From NCBI GenBank assembly GCA_033064195.1, contig JARBJD010000298.1, positions 1 to 64,000 of the forward strand: a stretch of DNA of 64,000 nt. The letters are read 5' to 3'. This document shows, piece after piece, positions 47,796 to 60,600 of this stretch. The notes below the pieces were generated by a model. That model had not been told where the DNA came from and did no database searches. It saw only the letters and a program-made list of their open reading frames with translations. Made by a program: the position numbers and the translations under genes. The first letter of the stretch is position 1, and the number at the start of each line of letters is the position of its first letter. Source of the DNA: Blattamonas nauphoetae. Lineage: Eukaryota; Preaxostyla; Oxymonadida.

Positions 47796-50700
47796 TTGAT
47801 GGCACCAGTGATTCAGGAACTAATGCAAAGACAGAATAACCAACCTATTAATGCACAACAAATTGATGCAAATGCTCAGCAGAAAAGAAACACAATGGAG
47901 AATCAAATGAGACTGAACCAAGAGATCAGACAACGACGAATTGTACAACCAAATCAACAAGTCATTGAGCACGATCAAGAACAGAGAAGACAACGAAGAA
48001 GACACCAGCAGAATCTCAATCAAGAAATCCGAGAATATGAACAACGAACGAGATATCAACAGATGTTAGCTCACTTTGAAGAACGAAGACGGAGATTTCT
48101 GAATTTGTATCAAGTCCCAATAGAAGAAGATATTGTACTTCCTCAGCTGCCACAAACACAATTGAATGCTCTGATGTTGAGAGATGTCGATAATGTTCGA
48201 GCATTTGCTGCTGCATTGGAAAATGTGAGGGCGAATTTGGCTCCAGCAGGATACATCGCTGATCAACAATATCGAGACGCTAATGGTCCAGTACAATTGT
48301 ATTTTCGTAATAATATCGCATCGTTTGAAGACATTGAAGCACGACTCAGAGAAGTATTCACTGCAGAGAATTTCCCATTTAAGATCTCTTTTGACTTTGC
48401 CATTCTGAATTCTGTAACAGATCAAAATGGAAACACCACATATGAAGAGAATACACCATTCTATCAGAACTCAATGAAAACATCTCCAATTACAGTCCAA
48501 AATCCTCAAGACATTGATGCAGTCATAAACGCAATGAAATCAAGAATCAGAGACAGTTTTGAAGTCACAGTGATTGATACCAAAAGAGTGCCATGTGCCA
48601 TTTATGGAGCTGCATTTTATGTGTACCGATTGAGAAATGGTGGAGCTTGTGTTCCAGGATTGAAAGAACATATTGCCCTTCAGACAGTGTTTTATGTTGA
48701 TTGTAAATATAACATTTGCATCTTCACAGCTCTGACTTATCTCACTCATGGAAAAGAAGCTGATGGAAAGAAAATCTGTCGAGACTCAAGAATTAAGATC
48801 GCAAAGCATCATTTCACTTCATTCTATCATTTCTCAGACCTCACTAGTCCAGCATTAGTGAAAATTCTCAAAGAATATCCTGGATTCAACATCTCAACAG
48901 AAATAGACCGATTTGTAGAACACTTCAATGTGAACGTACATATTTATGAAGCAATTGAAAAAGACAATGGAGGTTCTTGGATTTATACTCTTTCTCAGTC
49001 ATTTCTCTCACCATTGGAGAACGCTAGAGACTTGAATTTATTGATGATTATTCTCGAATCGGATGCACATCTGATGTTCGTTTCTGATCCACAAAAGCTG
49101 ACGAAATTGATGATTTGTCCACACTGCAAAGACTATTGCCGTCCCTATAATTCAAGAGGCGCAGGTACCAGAGACTTTGACAATCACGTGAAGAAATGTC
49201 TTGAACAGGGTATCAAAAATGAAGAACGATCAGTGGACTTAGACAATGCTTCAGCACCAATACTAACTGCATTTATTGACAATCCAACAATGACTTATCT
49301 ATTGTCTCGAGGAAGAATGAATGAATACAAATACACAGATCAGTTCTTGACCTTCGATATTGAAACAATCATTGGCGAATTCTCAATGGATCTTCCTCAA
49401 TCTGAAAACACACAAGAGAAGAGTACCGTTCTGAACAAACATCATCTATACTCATTGGCCTTTTCTTCTTCACTTCCAAATTCACAAACAAGGAAAAATG
49501 TAAATAGACTCGAATGTTTATATGACAATAGTGGTCGAAAATCAGTGTATCTTGACAAGAGTTTCGAATCAATGAAAGACAAAGAAGAAGAATGGATCAG
49601 AATGTGTCTCAAAGCTGGATTAATCGATGCTGATCTTTCAAAAGAGAAGATCCAAAAGCAAGCACACAATATTGGCTTTATACATTTCATCATAAATGAT
49701 ATGTTCAAAGAAGCACTGAGAATCCAAGACTATCAACAGTACTCAGATCCAGAAATACCATCAAATAAGAATGTCACAGTAATGGGTTGGAATAGTGCGA
49801 ACTTCGATCTTCCTGTAATCATGAATGCACTGCATTTCACGCAACGGAGCATCTATGAACCACCACTCGGATCTGCAAAGTGTCCTAAACAGCTCGTGGT
49901 TCGTCATAAGAAACTCCAGGTGTCATTGAGATTCCTTGATGCAATGAATTTTGTATCTCCACAGTCATTGAAATCATTTGTGCAGGACTTTGGTGATGGT
50001 ACTGATTCAAAAGGCATATTTCCATACGAAGCAATCAATATCACTAATGTTGAAGAAGAACTGAATAAATCAGAACCGTTTCCAGAAGAAGTGTTCTATT
50101 CACGTGTGAAAAATGAATCGTTGTTGAAAGATCTTTCGTATTCTGACTTTGTTGAAGATGCCAAGAGATTTAGTACAAGAAGAGAATATCTGAAGAACTA
50201 TAACATCAATGATACGCTAATCATGATTGATCCAAAACAGAAATTGATTCAATGGTTTGCAGCAGGGACAGTCGATATGTTGCAGTTTGTTTCATGTCCA
50301 GCAGCAGCAGTGAATTTGAGAAATATGTCGACATACTTTCCGTCACTCTACTCTGATTCACCACCATATTCTGACTTCGATATCAATGCCACTTATGTCG
50401 TCAAAACCAATGAGAAAGCTTATGATTTGACACCAGCGAAATGGAAGTATATGGTAAAGAATTATGAGTACCAAGATGAGAGAGCTGATCGTGATTCATC
50501 TCAAAATGTGAATGACAATGACTTTGAATGGATGACTGAATTGATCAAGAAAGGATGTGCCATTTGTGGAGCTTCATTTACGTTTCAGAATCAACCAACA
50601 CTTGATCGAATTGACTGCTCATTATCTCACACAAAAGAGAATTGTCAACCATGCTGTGTGTACTGTAATGTTGTTAAATCCAATCGAGATGAACACCTGA

Positions 50701-52142
50701 CGAAACTCAAGATTAAACTGCGCCAATATGCTCAAATCCACAAGCTTCAAATGACATTAACGGATGAACGAGTGTATAAGCTATTAAGGAGCGGAATCAC
50801 TGGTGGTTTGTCTAATGTAATGCACAGATTGAATCGATCAGGAATTGACACCATTCATCGTTTTGAATACGATAGCGAAAATACAAAAGTGATTGACACA
50901 GATACTGGAAATGTAATGACTCACATCCTCTGTCTTGACAATAATTCTCTCTATCCAAGTGTTTCTGCATCAGTTCCACACAAGGCTGTTAAGTATACAA
51001 ACAACAGAATGTATATGCCAGGAAGCGTCAAATTCTACACAACAAAGAAGGAAGTAATGTTGAAAATCATCAAAGAAAGGAAAGATCTGTTCGCTGTCAA
51101 AGTGAAAGGACACATTCGAGAGGACAGAATCAATGATTTCATCAATATGCCTCCAATCGTTCAGACAATCAATATCAGACCAGATCAGATGTGCTCAGAT
51201 GATACTCTTGAAGCAATGAGGAATTGTGGAGTTCCAGAAGGTAAATCAGAGAAGAAAGTCACACAACTGTTGTCCACTTTTGGTGAGTATAGAGTCTTCA
51301 ATTCATACTATTTGTGGTTCCTTCTTGATGATTGTGCTTTTGAAATCGATGATGTGTCTGAAATGGCTGTCTTTGAGAAGAATGCTGCATTCAATGGATT
51401 CATTACATCAATGATTCAACGTCGAATTGCTGCAATCGAGGCTGGCAACACTGGGATGGAAAAGTTCTGTAGACTAATCCTTAATTCATGCTACGGTTAT
51501 GATTCACTCAATACTGAGAAATACAAAAGATCATATTTGTTAAATCGAGAACAGACATTTCTGAAGCACTTGTATCCAGATTTTCTGTCGACAGATCAGA
51601 TTGGGAAAGATTTGTATTTAGTCGATGTGAAACCCAAGAAATTCAAATGCAAAACTGCACTTCAATCAGCGTTCTTTACACTTGAGAATGCCAAGTATTG
51701 GTACTTCAATTTCTACTACAACTTCCTTACTAAGTGTTGTGATGAACAGAAGTTTCATTTCATCTATTGTGACACAGATTCGTTGTCAATCGCTATTGCA
51801 GGTGTTCAAATTAAAGACTGTCATCAAGGTTTATCAGCTATTGTCTCAGATCAGCAGTTCTACGATAAGAATGTGTTTCAATGGTTGTCAAATCCAAAGT
51901 GTGGAATCAAATCAAGGAAGAAACTTCTGGGATTGTCAGTGGAGAAAGAAGGTGATTTCATGATTGCTCTGTCACCAAAGTGCTTCTATGTCAGTGAGAA
52001 AAATACACCAGTGCACAAAGCCATCAAAGGAATCTCACTAGCCCGGAATTCACATCTGGATCAATCACAATTCATCAAAGCAAATGAGACAAAACAACCG
52101 ATTGAAGGAGAGAATGTTAACTTTCAAATGGGTGTTTTTTTT
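47796..52142 (+). pseudogene. Protein-primed DNA polymerase with HNH-like module, Polinton B, interrupted
   Basis: A distant relative of Polinton A's polymerase. Palm A (LDNNSLYPS, Asp1048 counting from 47796) and palm C (YCDTDS, Asp1326) are recognisable, as are exonuclease motifs (TFDIETI, GWNSANFDLPV, YNINDTLIM). The HNH-like module at about 921-960 reads CAICGASF ... TLDRIDCSLSHTKENC ... CVYCN. The N-terminal region starts with a long Gln/Arg-rich stretch absent from A. The end of the gene is replaced by the 5.5-kb insertion. Nearly all of the catalytic region is open. Confidence 0.85.
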
Positions 52143-52399
52143 CGAGACTCGACTCCTCCTTTTTTTGACAGATTCCTGATTGTCCCACATTCATCAAGCA
52201 GGAACTTGGGGGAAAAGTTTAGTTTTTCATTGGTTCTGGTCGCTGGATGTCAACTTGTTTTGATATGGGTTGATCACCAGGCTTCTGATTTGATCCCAGT
52301 GATCCCAGTCGGATCTGATCCCACTAAATACCTACAATACCATTTCGTTTCTTTCATTTCAAAAAAGTCTTCTTATATATGATATTTGAATGGAAAAAA

Positions 52400-54280
52400 A
52401 AGTAAAAAGGAAAATGGTCACTTCATAGATCATGAAAATGCAAACTTTGGGTGCTGCTGTTTCAGTTTGTTCTACAACAATAATTATAAAAACAAGTCGA
52501 TAATGCGTTATTATGTCTTCTTTGATGGTTTTTTCTCACTGACTAAAGTCAATGAAGGGAATACATCGAAAAAAGAAGTGTTGGTGATTGTAATCGTGCG
52601 TGTTTTTGGGAAATAAGAGCTGTCTGAAATATTGAAGAGCATTATGTGAAAACAAGAAGTGAATTGAACATGATTAATGAAGTGATAATGAGAAAATCTC
52701 AAAGGAAAAGAGTTGAAATTTGATCTCAGTCCAAATTTAGGCACTGACATCAATTGATCCCAGTTTTACCTATTTTGATGGGACTACTCAGATGCCTGTT
52801 GATCACTCATTTTGTTGACAAATGATCCACAAACGTGTTTTGTGTCAACGAAGAGGGAACTGGTGACAGGCAAAAGTGAAATGTGGTTATTAGAAGTGAG
52901 TAAAATGAAAAACTACACTGTCCAGGCAACTGAAACTTGAAGTCAATTCGAGGGATCGTGGCTGTGTCTGCGCCTGTAATGGTCATTGAGGATGGGAGAT
53001 AAACGACTATCACAGTGAATCCAGAGATGTCGCCCCTCTAGTTCTTTGCTTTTCACACCGATCGTCATGGCGTGGACCTCGATCCGCATCCAGCTGTGTC
53101 TGTCTTTGTCTCATCAACATAAAGCTGACATTGAACTGTCAGACATTTGGGGATGCCATATTCCAGAGGGACGTAGGCAGAACGTCTGTAGCCGCAACTA
53201 AATCTCCCGTTGTCCGTCGTATCGTCTTTACAACCTGTGATGAGCTTGGCCCGCGTGAGAGCTTCATTAGTCACCACCAGTGTTTCCTGAGAAGGTGAGA
53301 GTCTTCAGATTGTAGTTTCACGCATCCGAGCTCGCTCAATGAAGGATACAGTGATTGAGTAATACCATAGTGCAGTTCACACGAATTTGCGACGAAGTGT
53401 CTGAAATGTGTTGTCAAAGATGCTTGTTTGACAGTCATTTCCTTCAGAGCCTCTCTCCGACATAGCTACACTATCCCTGCAGCCACCTCTCTCGGACAGC
53501 TCTCAAACCGACACGTGCAGTGAGAGGATGCTGTCCGACCTCCTTTTGAGTGTCCTGATCTGGCTGTCAGTTGAAGAGGAGTATACCCGTCTTTGCTGAC
53601 TCATGTTTCAGCTGAATAACATCCATATTAATGAATCAGCAATCAACATGGACACTTGACGGCATCCTAAGGCGTGTCGAGATGCAGAGTAGAAACGACA
53701 TGACGAAGAAAGAGGGGAGCCGAATGTGGGGCGGGCAATGACAGTTCGGTAGTGTATATCCGTCAGCATGAGCGACGTCTGATTCTTCGTCTGGCGTGTA
53801 GTTCGGAACGAGAAGGATCCTCTCTGAATCCCTCACAAGCTCAACTAGCATCCGAAGTGTCTTGATCGACCCGCCCAGAACGCGTCACTTGTTCAGCACG
53901 TTCTTATCCAAGCTGGCCCACACACTCTGCATCAACAGGCACACACTCGCACGGAGCTGGCACACATCTTCAGAGCGGCGTGTTTGCTTCTCCAGCTGCG
54001 TCTGAAGTGTTCGCAATCAGCTGCAGCAGCTCCATTATGCGGATCACGACTTGCGCCATCTTTCAGTTCTTTCGCACTGCAATCAGTTCCTTCAATCCTC
54101 TGTGCGTGTTCGTCTCGAGCACACCCGCATCGATCTCTGTGGCTGCTTCGCACGTTTCAGACTCTTGCGCTTCTTATGTCCCTCGCACAACAATATAAGA
54201 TGGATGCTGTCGAAGATGACGACCAATCCGTCGCAGAACTTGGTGATGGTGAAGATGGAAGGATACGGAAATACTTGCAG
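52400..54280. other. Insert interior, no confident gene
   Basis: The first 500 bp are AT-rich. From about 53000 the composition becomes balanced and codon-like, with several overlapping short frames on both strands, but no frame stands out. Intron-containing coding sequence is possible. Confidence 0.35.
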
Positions 54281-54289
54281 CTTGTGTGA

Positions 54290-55879
54290 TTTGTCTAGGC
54301 AGAGCATCGCATTTCCACAGTACGGGGCGAGGGAATTGATGATGAACTACCGAAGGAGAGACCCCACATCGGATCCCGTCTTCTGTCTTTTTTTCTTCTG
54401 ATCTGTCGAGCTCTGCTGCTTCTGTGGACGAGGAATCATGTTTGGTGCATTTGCCGATCCTCTGGCCAGGGACTGCTGTTGGAGGAGAGACTTCCCAGGC
54501 ATCATCCCCGAATGAGGCGAGACACCTTCAACCATTCCGTACTGCCCGGTCTGTGAAGGAGGAGGCCTTGAAGGTCGGTCTGTTGTTGGCTGTGGTGGCT
54601 GTGTCCGTGGCTTGACGACATCTGGCTGCGTCCCATCTGCGGGAAGGACTGCCGGTTGGGGTTGGCAGAGAGTCTGATTGCGTCGAGCTGGGGTTGGTCG
54701 AGTGGAGGCTGTTGTGGGGCGCCTCGCTCTCGTTTGGAGTGTGTGTTGTCCAGCTGGATGTACTGTGATTCATGCTGAGGGATGGGCGGGATGTCCTCGA
54801 TGGTCTGGGATGTCTTTGCTTTCTTCATCGAATACGTCGGCACGTTCCTCGCCGACGGACAGAACATCTTTTTTCGTGACGTCCAGTCCGCCCCCCCTCC
54901 AACACCTACAGAACAGGCTCCGACTACATCGCTCGCATCCGGCCTACGTGCGCGCTGTGGTCGGTGGGAGGTGTGCTCGACGAGGAGCCGATGGGCGAGA
55001 CTGGCGGCTGGGTCTTCTCGGGCACTTCGGGCGTCCACAGCTCGTCGGAGGAGCCGTGATGGGTTTTGGAGGTGTGGTGGGGAAAAGTGTGGAGGAGTGA
55101 GTGCAGCTTTGATTTGTGGTAGACACAGCGATGAGATGAAAAGAAATGCAGGATCGAATCAAAACTGACGTTGGTGTGCTGACACGAGAAATGAGGAGCC
55201 GAACGACTTTTGAACAGTCCATCCATGCCATCGTCCGAAGAGAAGAGGCCAGAATCCTCAGACGACGTGCGCGGGACGTTCGGAAGTGACTCCGACTGCT
55301 CGAGCTGTCTGTTCGGGTTGAGAAGGAAGAGTGCGCGCTGTGAGTAAGTTGGCTGCATAAAGGCCGAACCGATCCGCGACGGGTGCGGAACGACGTCGGC
55401 TCGTTTGACGTATTCCGTTGATGGTCGCTTCCGTGGAGTGGCGAGTCTGTCGTGGAGTTTGCTGGTGTGGCTGAGAATGTCGAAGAAATGTCGCCAGACG
55501 AACCGTTGTGGATCTTCTCTCCGGTTTCTTGGCTGGCGGTGAGCTGTTGGGAGGTGAACGAGGCGTGCGCGAGGTTGGACGAGGCTTCGATGCGCTTGTT
55601 TGCGGAGGGGGGAGGCGGTGAGAGAGGCTCCGGTGTTTGGAGTGTGTTGCTGTCCATTGTGTGTTTCGAGTGGAGTCTGTTTGTTGATTCAAATCCTTTC
55701 TCTTTCCTCTCCACGTGTGTTGTGCTTCTGCTCAGCGTGTTGTGCGACTCGTTGCGTGGGGAGAGCTTCTGCCCTCCTTCCATGATCCCCTCCGTCTGCG
55801 CGATCAAACCCATCGAATGCAGACTCCCAGTGTCGGTTAAGAAAGACGAAAGCGTGATTTCCGAATCTGCTCTGCTCAT
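54290..55879 (-). CDS. Probable multi-exon host gene, Ser/Pro/Gln-rich, unknown
   Basis: The minus strand shows three successive exon-like frames. About 55879-55390 starts MSRADSEITLSSFLTDTGSL and continues Ser/Thr/Pro-rich. About 55320-55170 includes SESLPNVPRTSSEDSGLFSS. About 54930-54500 includes SQTIEDIPPIPQHESQYIQL and Gln/His-rich repeats. A GT-AG intron of roughly 80 nt with a pyrimidine-rich end fits between the first two. A further frame near 54300 could be a last exon. The composition suggests a largely disordered regulatory or scaffold protein. No domain is recognised; exon borders are approximate. Confidence 0.4.
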
Positions 55880-57300
55880 GGTCAGTGTTGTGATCGAACA
55901 ATTTGTGGGAAAGAGAGCGAGTGTCGGTTGTGGTGTGGATGGATTGCCTGGAAACCAACGAGAACGACGTAAAAGTTGATCACTGCGAGAGAGATTCGGT
56001 CGTCTCGTTGAGATTGTTCAAAGAAAGATATTTGTCGGTGTCTGGGTGGTGGGTGTTGGTGCGTGTGGAGTGGACGAGGTTCATGAAGGGGTTTGTGGCG
56101 AGTGGGGAGAAGGTGGGGGTTGGGGTGGGTGTGCCGGAGTTTGCGGTGAAGTTGTGTTGGAGAAGGGGAGACAGCTGCTCTGTGGGGCTTCCTTTCGACA
56201 TGTTGAACAGAAGAGGTGAGCAATTGTTGTGGAGCTGGGAAGGAATTTGTTGAGGGGCTGTTTGTGTCGGATAATCCATTCTGAACTGCAAGGGCGAGGA
56301 ATTGGAATGTTTGTGGATGCGAACTGAAGGGGGAACGTGAGATTGGACGGGTGATACTGTTTCTACGGTCTGCGGTGGTACTTGCTGATTCTACTGAGCT
56401 TTCTTCTTTTCATGTCGCTCTTTGTCAAATGGTTTGATTTCCGGTTGCGTGAATCGTGAAGAACGCGATGTTTTGTGCTCGTCGGACGGTTTTTTCGCAG
56501 ACTTGATTTCCTGTTGTTCTTTGTTCTGTTTACTTCGAGTGCGTTGTTCATCTCGTTGTTTTTTTGTCAGATTGTTTGTTTGTTCCTGATTCTGCTCCTT
56601 TTCCTTCTGAGCATCTCGTTCCCAAGCGAAGAAGTCGATGGGTGGGTTTCCTGTTGTATGGCGTGACTTCAGATCGTTTCATGGAAGCTTACCAATTAAG
56701 AACTCATATAAGCAATACAACACCGATCAAAGATCGTCAACTCGAACGAGATCCTTAAAGTGATGCGCTCGGAGCGAGGCATTTCTTACTGTTCCTCTGA
56801 AACCGACATGACTGCGTTTGGGGTATTCTTCGCCGTTTCCTGTGTGTGTTCTTTTCGCAAGACCGAAATCAATAAGATTAATCCTGTTCAGATCATGAGA
56901 ACCTCGGCCAATGATAAAGTTACTCTGATAAAAGCAAAGGGAGGGTGACGAAAGATCGAGTCACACTGGTAAGATGTTACTGGCACAATAGGAGTACAAT
57001 CACGGATATTGGAGTGAAGGAGCTTGCGCGACTACAGATGATCAGTGAGATCTGCTTGGAGTGTTCAGTTGAGAAAATGAACGATGATTTTTGACGTGGA
57101 AGGGTGATTATGACCTTAATGATGAATGGAAGTCAATTAAGAGAATAGAAACAATGACGAAGAAGGAAAATATGAAATTTTGAAGATATTGGGAGCCAAT
57201 ATATGACTCGGTCATTGAATAAACGAAATGATCAGAAGACGATTCACAGGTCGGGCATACCTCGACATTCAAATGTGTTCGCTCTTATATGAGTGAAAGT

Positions 57301-57495
57301 TCATTGTCTCAATTCTTTCAGTTCATTCCGTGAGCCAAAATGGACGATATTGTCGGGTTCTGGACGATTGAGGGAGAGTGTCCTGATTGACAGCGGATTG
57401 AGGTGATAATCTGTGAAAGGAATCAACTGATGAGAACAACACACAGGAACAGTCATGGATAAGAGGATGAAAAAGAAAAAGAGAGTGTCTTTCAT
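57301..57495 (-). CDS. Small predicted secreted peptide
   Basis: The 64 residues start MKDTLFFFFILLSMTVPVCC, a classic signal peptide (short basic start, long hydrophobic core, small residues before a likely cleavage site), followed by about 43 polar residues. It could be a complete small secreted protein or the first exon of a larger one. It lies near the right end of the insertion. Confidence 0.35.
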   Translation of the reverse strand: MKDTLFFFFILLSMTVPVCCSHQLIPFTDYHLNPLSIRTLSLNRPEPDNIVHFGSRNELKELRQ

Positions 57496-57654
57496 GATTG
57501 TGTGATTTTTGAGTTGGATTGTGGGTTCGATCTAGGATGTCTGGTGGATACGCATTTTCAGACTTTTTCCCCCAAAAAAAGTCTTAGATAGAGTGAAATA
57601 GATTGATTGAACGAAAAAAATGGAGGAGTCGAGTCTCGAAAAATGGACCCCAAA

Positions 57655-60600
57655 TTCACAAGTGTCTCAGACATTAGTGATTATAAACAATTCAACAATA
57701 ATCTCAGCTTCTCTTCTTTTCTTTATTTTTGATAAATCCAAGGATAATGAAGTTCATTAATGACTTCGTCAATGGTGCACTCTTTCATTCACAATACTCA
57801 ATCCGATAACCCAGTGACAGCACCCAGTGACACCTCAGTGGCTCGAGGAATTACTGCTTATTCATCAATCAGGAAATGTCAATGTGTCAATGGGTCTTTG
57901 GGATTTTTATTTTGGATTTCATTTTTGAAAAGTCCACGTACGATCATTTTTGGGCTAACTTTTTCCGAGACGATTGACGGAGCTCATTAGTGCTTAGAAT
58001 TAATATCTCTTCATTTATGCTATTCATGTCAATATGTCAATGAGTATAATCAAAAAAGTTGTTCCATCATTTTCAATTTCCAATTATTTCATCATCAAAT
58101 GTAATATATCAGCTGTGAGCAATGTTCAAAAGCACCTTCACAATAATGAATATATACATTCCTTCTCAATCTCTGTCAATCTGTCAATAGGAAATATCAA
58201 GAAAATTGTTCCATTAAAGTCAAATTCCAATTATTTAGTGAAGAATGTAATAGATCATCAGTGAGCCAACAGTAGAGCATATCAATGAATGATAAGGTCA
58301 ATATTCCGTCTCACTTCTGTCAATCTGTCAATGGGAAATATCAAGAAAATTGTTCCATTAAAATCCAAATCCACAAAAGATTCTCTCAATGTAAATCCTC
58401 GCCAACAGCTAGAAAATCATTAATGACATCAAATTATGAAATATCATCGAAAAAATCACTTACATTGAGGTTCTCAGCAACTTTGAAAAATCACTAATTT
58501 TGACCACAATTTTGCCTTAGATCACCCATAACTCCTCACAGAGATGTCAGATTCCAATAATTCTTGCACCAATGAATTCAGAAGATCAATATTGACTTTA
58601 TCAGAACGAATGAAGACGATCTGGAACACTTCACTTTTTTCGAACTTCTCAGGTCCATAACCTAGAATGCAAAAATGACAGAATTACAATGCCCAAGAAA
58701 AGAAGAAACAATCATTTATTTGTAATATACCATCAATGATAAACACTTATTTCCGGGAGACAGACGCGTTGGAGCAGTATTAAAGAATCGAAAAATTAAG
58801 CTTAATTCCAAAGTACTTTTCCAATTTTTTAATTTCTGTATATAGGGAGCTCCAAAAATGTCAAAAACGACCATTGCCCAGAAAAACCTATAAACGTTAG
58901 TGATGCATGGGGGTAGTGTCTACATCCTCCAGGTGCATTCTGAAGGGTCCTGCTCACTCGTAGAACTCTGGAGATAATGATTAAGGCATCAATGTTTTGA
59001 ACTAATGTCAATCGTCTCGGAGAATCATTGCGGAAAAAAGATCGTACGTGGACTTTTCAAAATGAAATCCAAAATAAAAATCCCAATTACCCAGTGACAC
59101 AGTGACATTTCCTGATTGATGAATAAGCACGATATCCTCGAGCCAGTGGGGTGTCAATGGGTACTGTCACTGGGTAATAGGACTGATGATTTCAATCGAA
59201 ATAAGACTCGCACGTGGACTTTTCAAAATGAAATCCAAAATAAAAATCCCAAATACCCAGTGACACAGTGACATTTCCTGATCGGAGAATCGGCACTAAT
59301 TCCTCGCACTAATGAGCTCTGTCAATTGTGTCAGACAATGACTCCATTTTGGACTACTGTCAATCGAGAACACACAAAATTATGGGTCTCAGAAAAAATA
59401 AACGCAGAACTTTTTTATAAATCGAATTTTTTATCTCCTTAGAAAGAATGGCATAACAAATTTCAAGAATTGAATTCAAGAAAAATGATGACACTTTCAA
59501 CGATTATTTCGATGAAGATCTCGACGCAATGTTCAATAATCTTCCTGACGAAATTCATTCATTGTCTGATCGTTTGAGACCTCACAAAGTCCCGTTGTTC
59601 GACTATAAGAAATACAACGATGGTATATCATCTGAGAGTGCTGGTCATAAACGAACAGGAACAGCAATAAACATTACACATGTGACCAACCTAGCAGTCG
59701 TGGATATTGACATCTTGGATACGGATGCTGATGAAGAAACCAAGAACCAAATCCGAACATCAGTGTTCAATGTATTACCCAATGATGTCGGATTCGTAGT
59801 GACTGGATCAGGGGGTCTTCATATATACTGCGATATTAATGGCTACAAACTGGAGAAAAACTCAATGGTGAAGGTGAAGAAAACTGACCAATACGATGTG
59901 GATTTATTCGCCTGTGTAGACTCATCTCTGCGCTGGATAGCGCAACCGAAATCCAAAGTCCAAAGGAAAGTGGAAGGCACTAATAAAATCCAATCATACA
60001 AGACCATTCATGACTTTGACGAACTCTTTATCCTATCATCATTGTCAGATGTATTCTCTAGTCTGGGTATTTCATTAAAGCCCACTCCAACAGAGAAGAA
60101 GCCAATAGTGAAACCATCAGTGAACCAGACCAAAATTGAAAGTCCAATAGCTCCTTCTTTCGACGAGGATTCCATTCAACAGTACACTTTAGCCCAAGCT
60201 GATTTAATCAGAAATGGACTGAAAGGACTAGTGATTCACAACGATTCTGGATCCAGATCAATTGAAGAGGAAGTCTCCTTGTTGCCATTATTTGCAGGCA
60301 TTAATTCCCTGAGACACATCAATGGATTTACAGACGAGATGCTCGAACAAACATACAAAGACATCTCTGACAACAACACATTAACTGAAAATGCAGAGAA
60401 GAATTGGGAAGCACAGAGAATACGCTACGCTTCGAATGTTACCCATCCTGGAGTCCTCATTAAAATCATTAGAATCCACAATGAAAAGTACTATAATGAT
60501 GAACTCCTTATTCCTCTCACTGACTACGATGTCTCTGATTTCTTTGACAGTCTTGAAGTTGATTCCAATGGCGAACCAGTCAATGATAATCTCTCCAATG

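Larger units (their letters stand above)
38642..52142. mobile_element. Polinton B, broken mosaic copy
   Basis: A Polinton lacking an integrase gene. Its capsid half (38.6-44.85 kb) is close to Polinton A in order and sequence. Its other half (44.9-52.1 kb) holds a distantly related ATPase, small proteins and polymerase, in a different gene order. It ends where the 5.5-kb insertion begins. Broken, with roughly eight to ten breaks, mostly in the capsid half. Several genes are still open, so it is probably of modest age. It sits exactly between the two inverted arms. Confidence 0.8.
52138..57643. mobile_element. 5.5-kb insertion with about 25-bp inverted ends
   Basis: CGAGACTCGACTCCTCC at 52143-52159 and its complement at 57622-57638, each followed inwards by a T-run, form inverted ends. 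The interior is richer in GC than the Polintons and contains exon-like host sequence. No transposase was recognised, and target duplications are unclear. It may be a non-autonomous transposon that captured host exons. Alternatively, host DNA was trapped between two copies of a short end. Confidence 0.6.
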
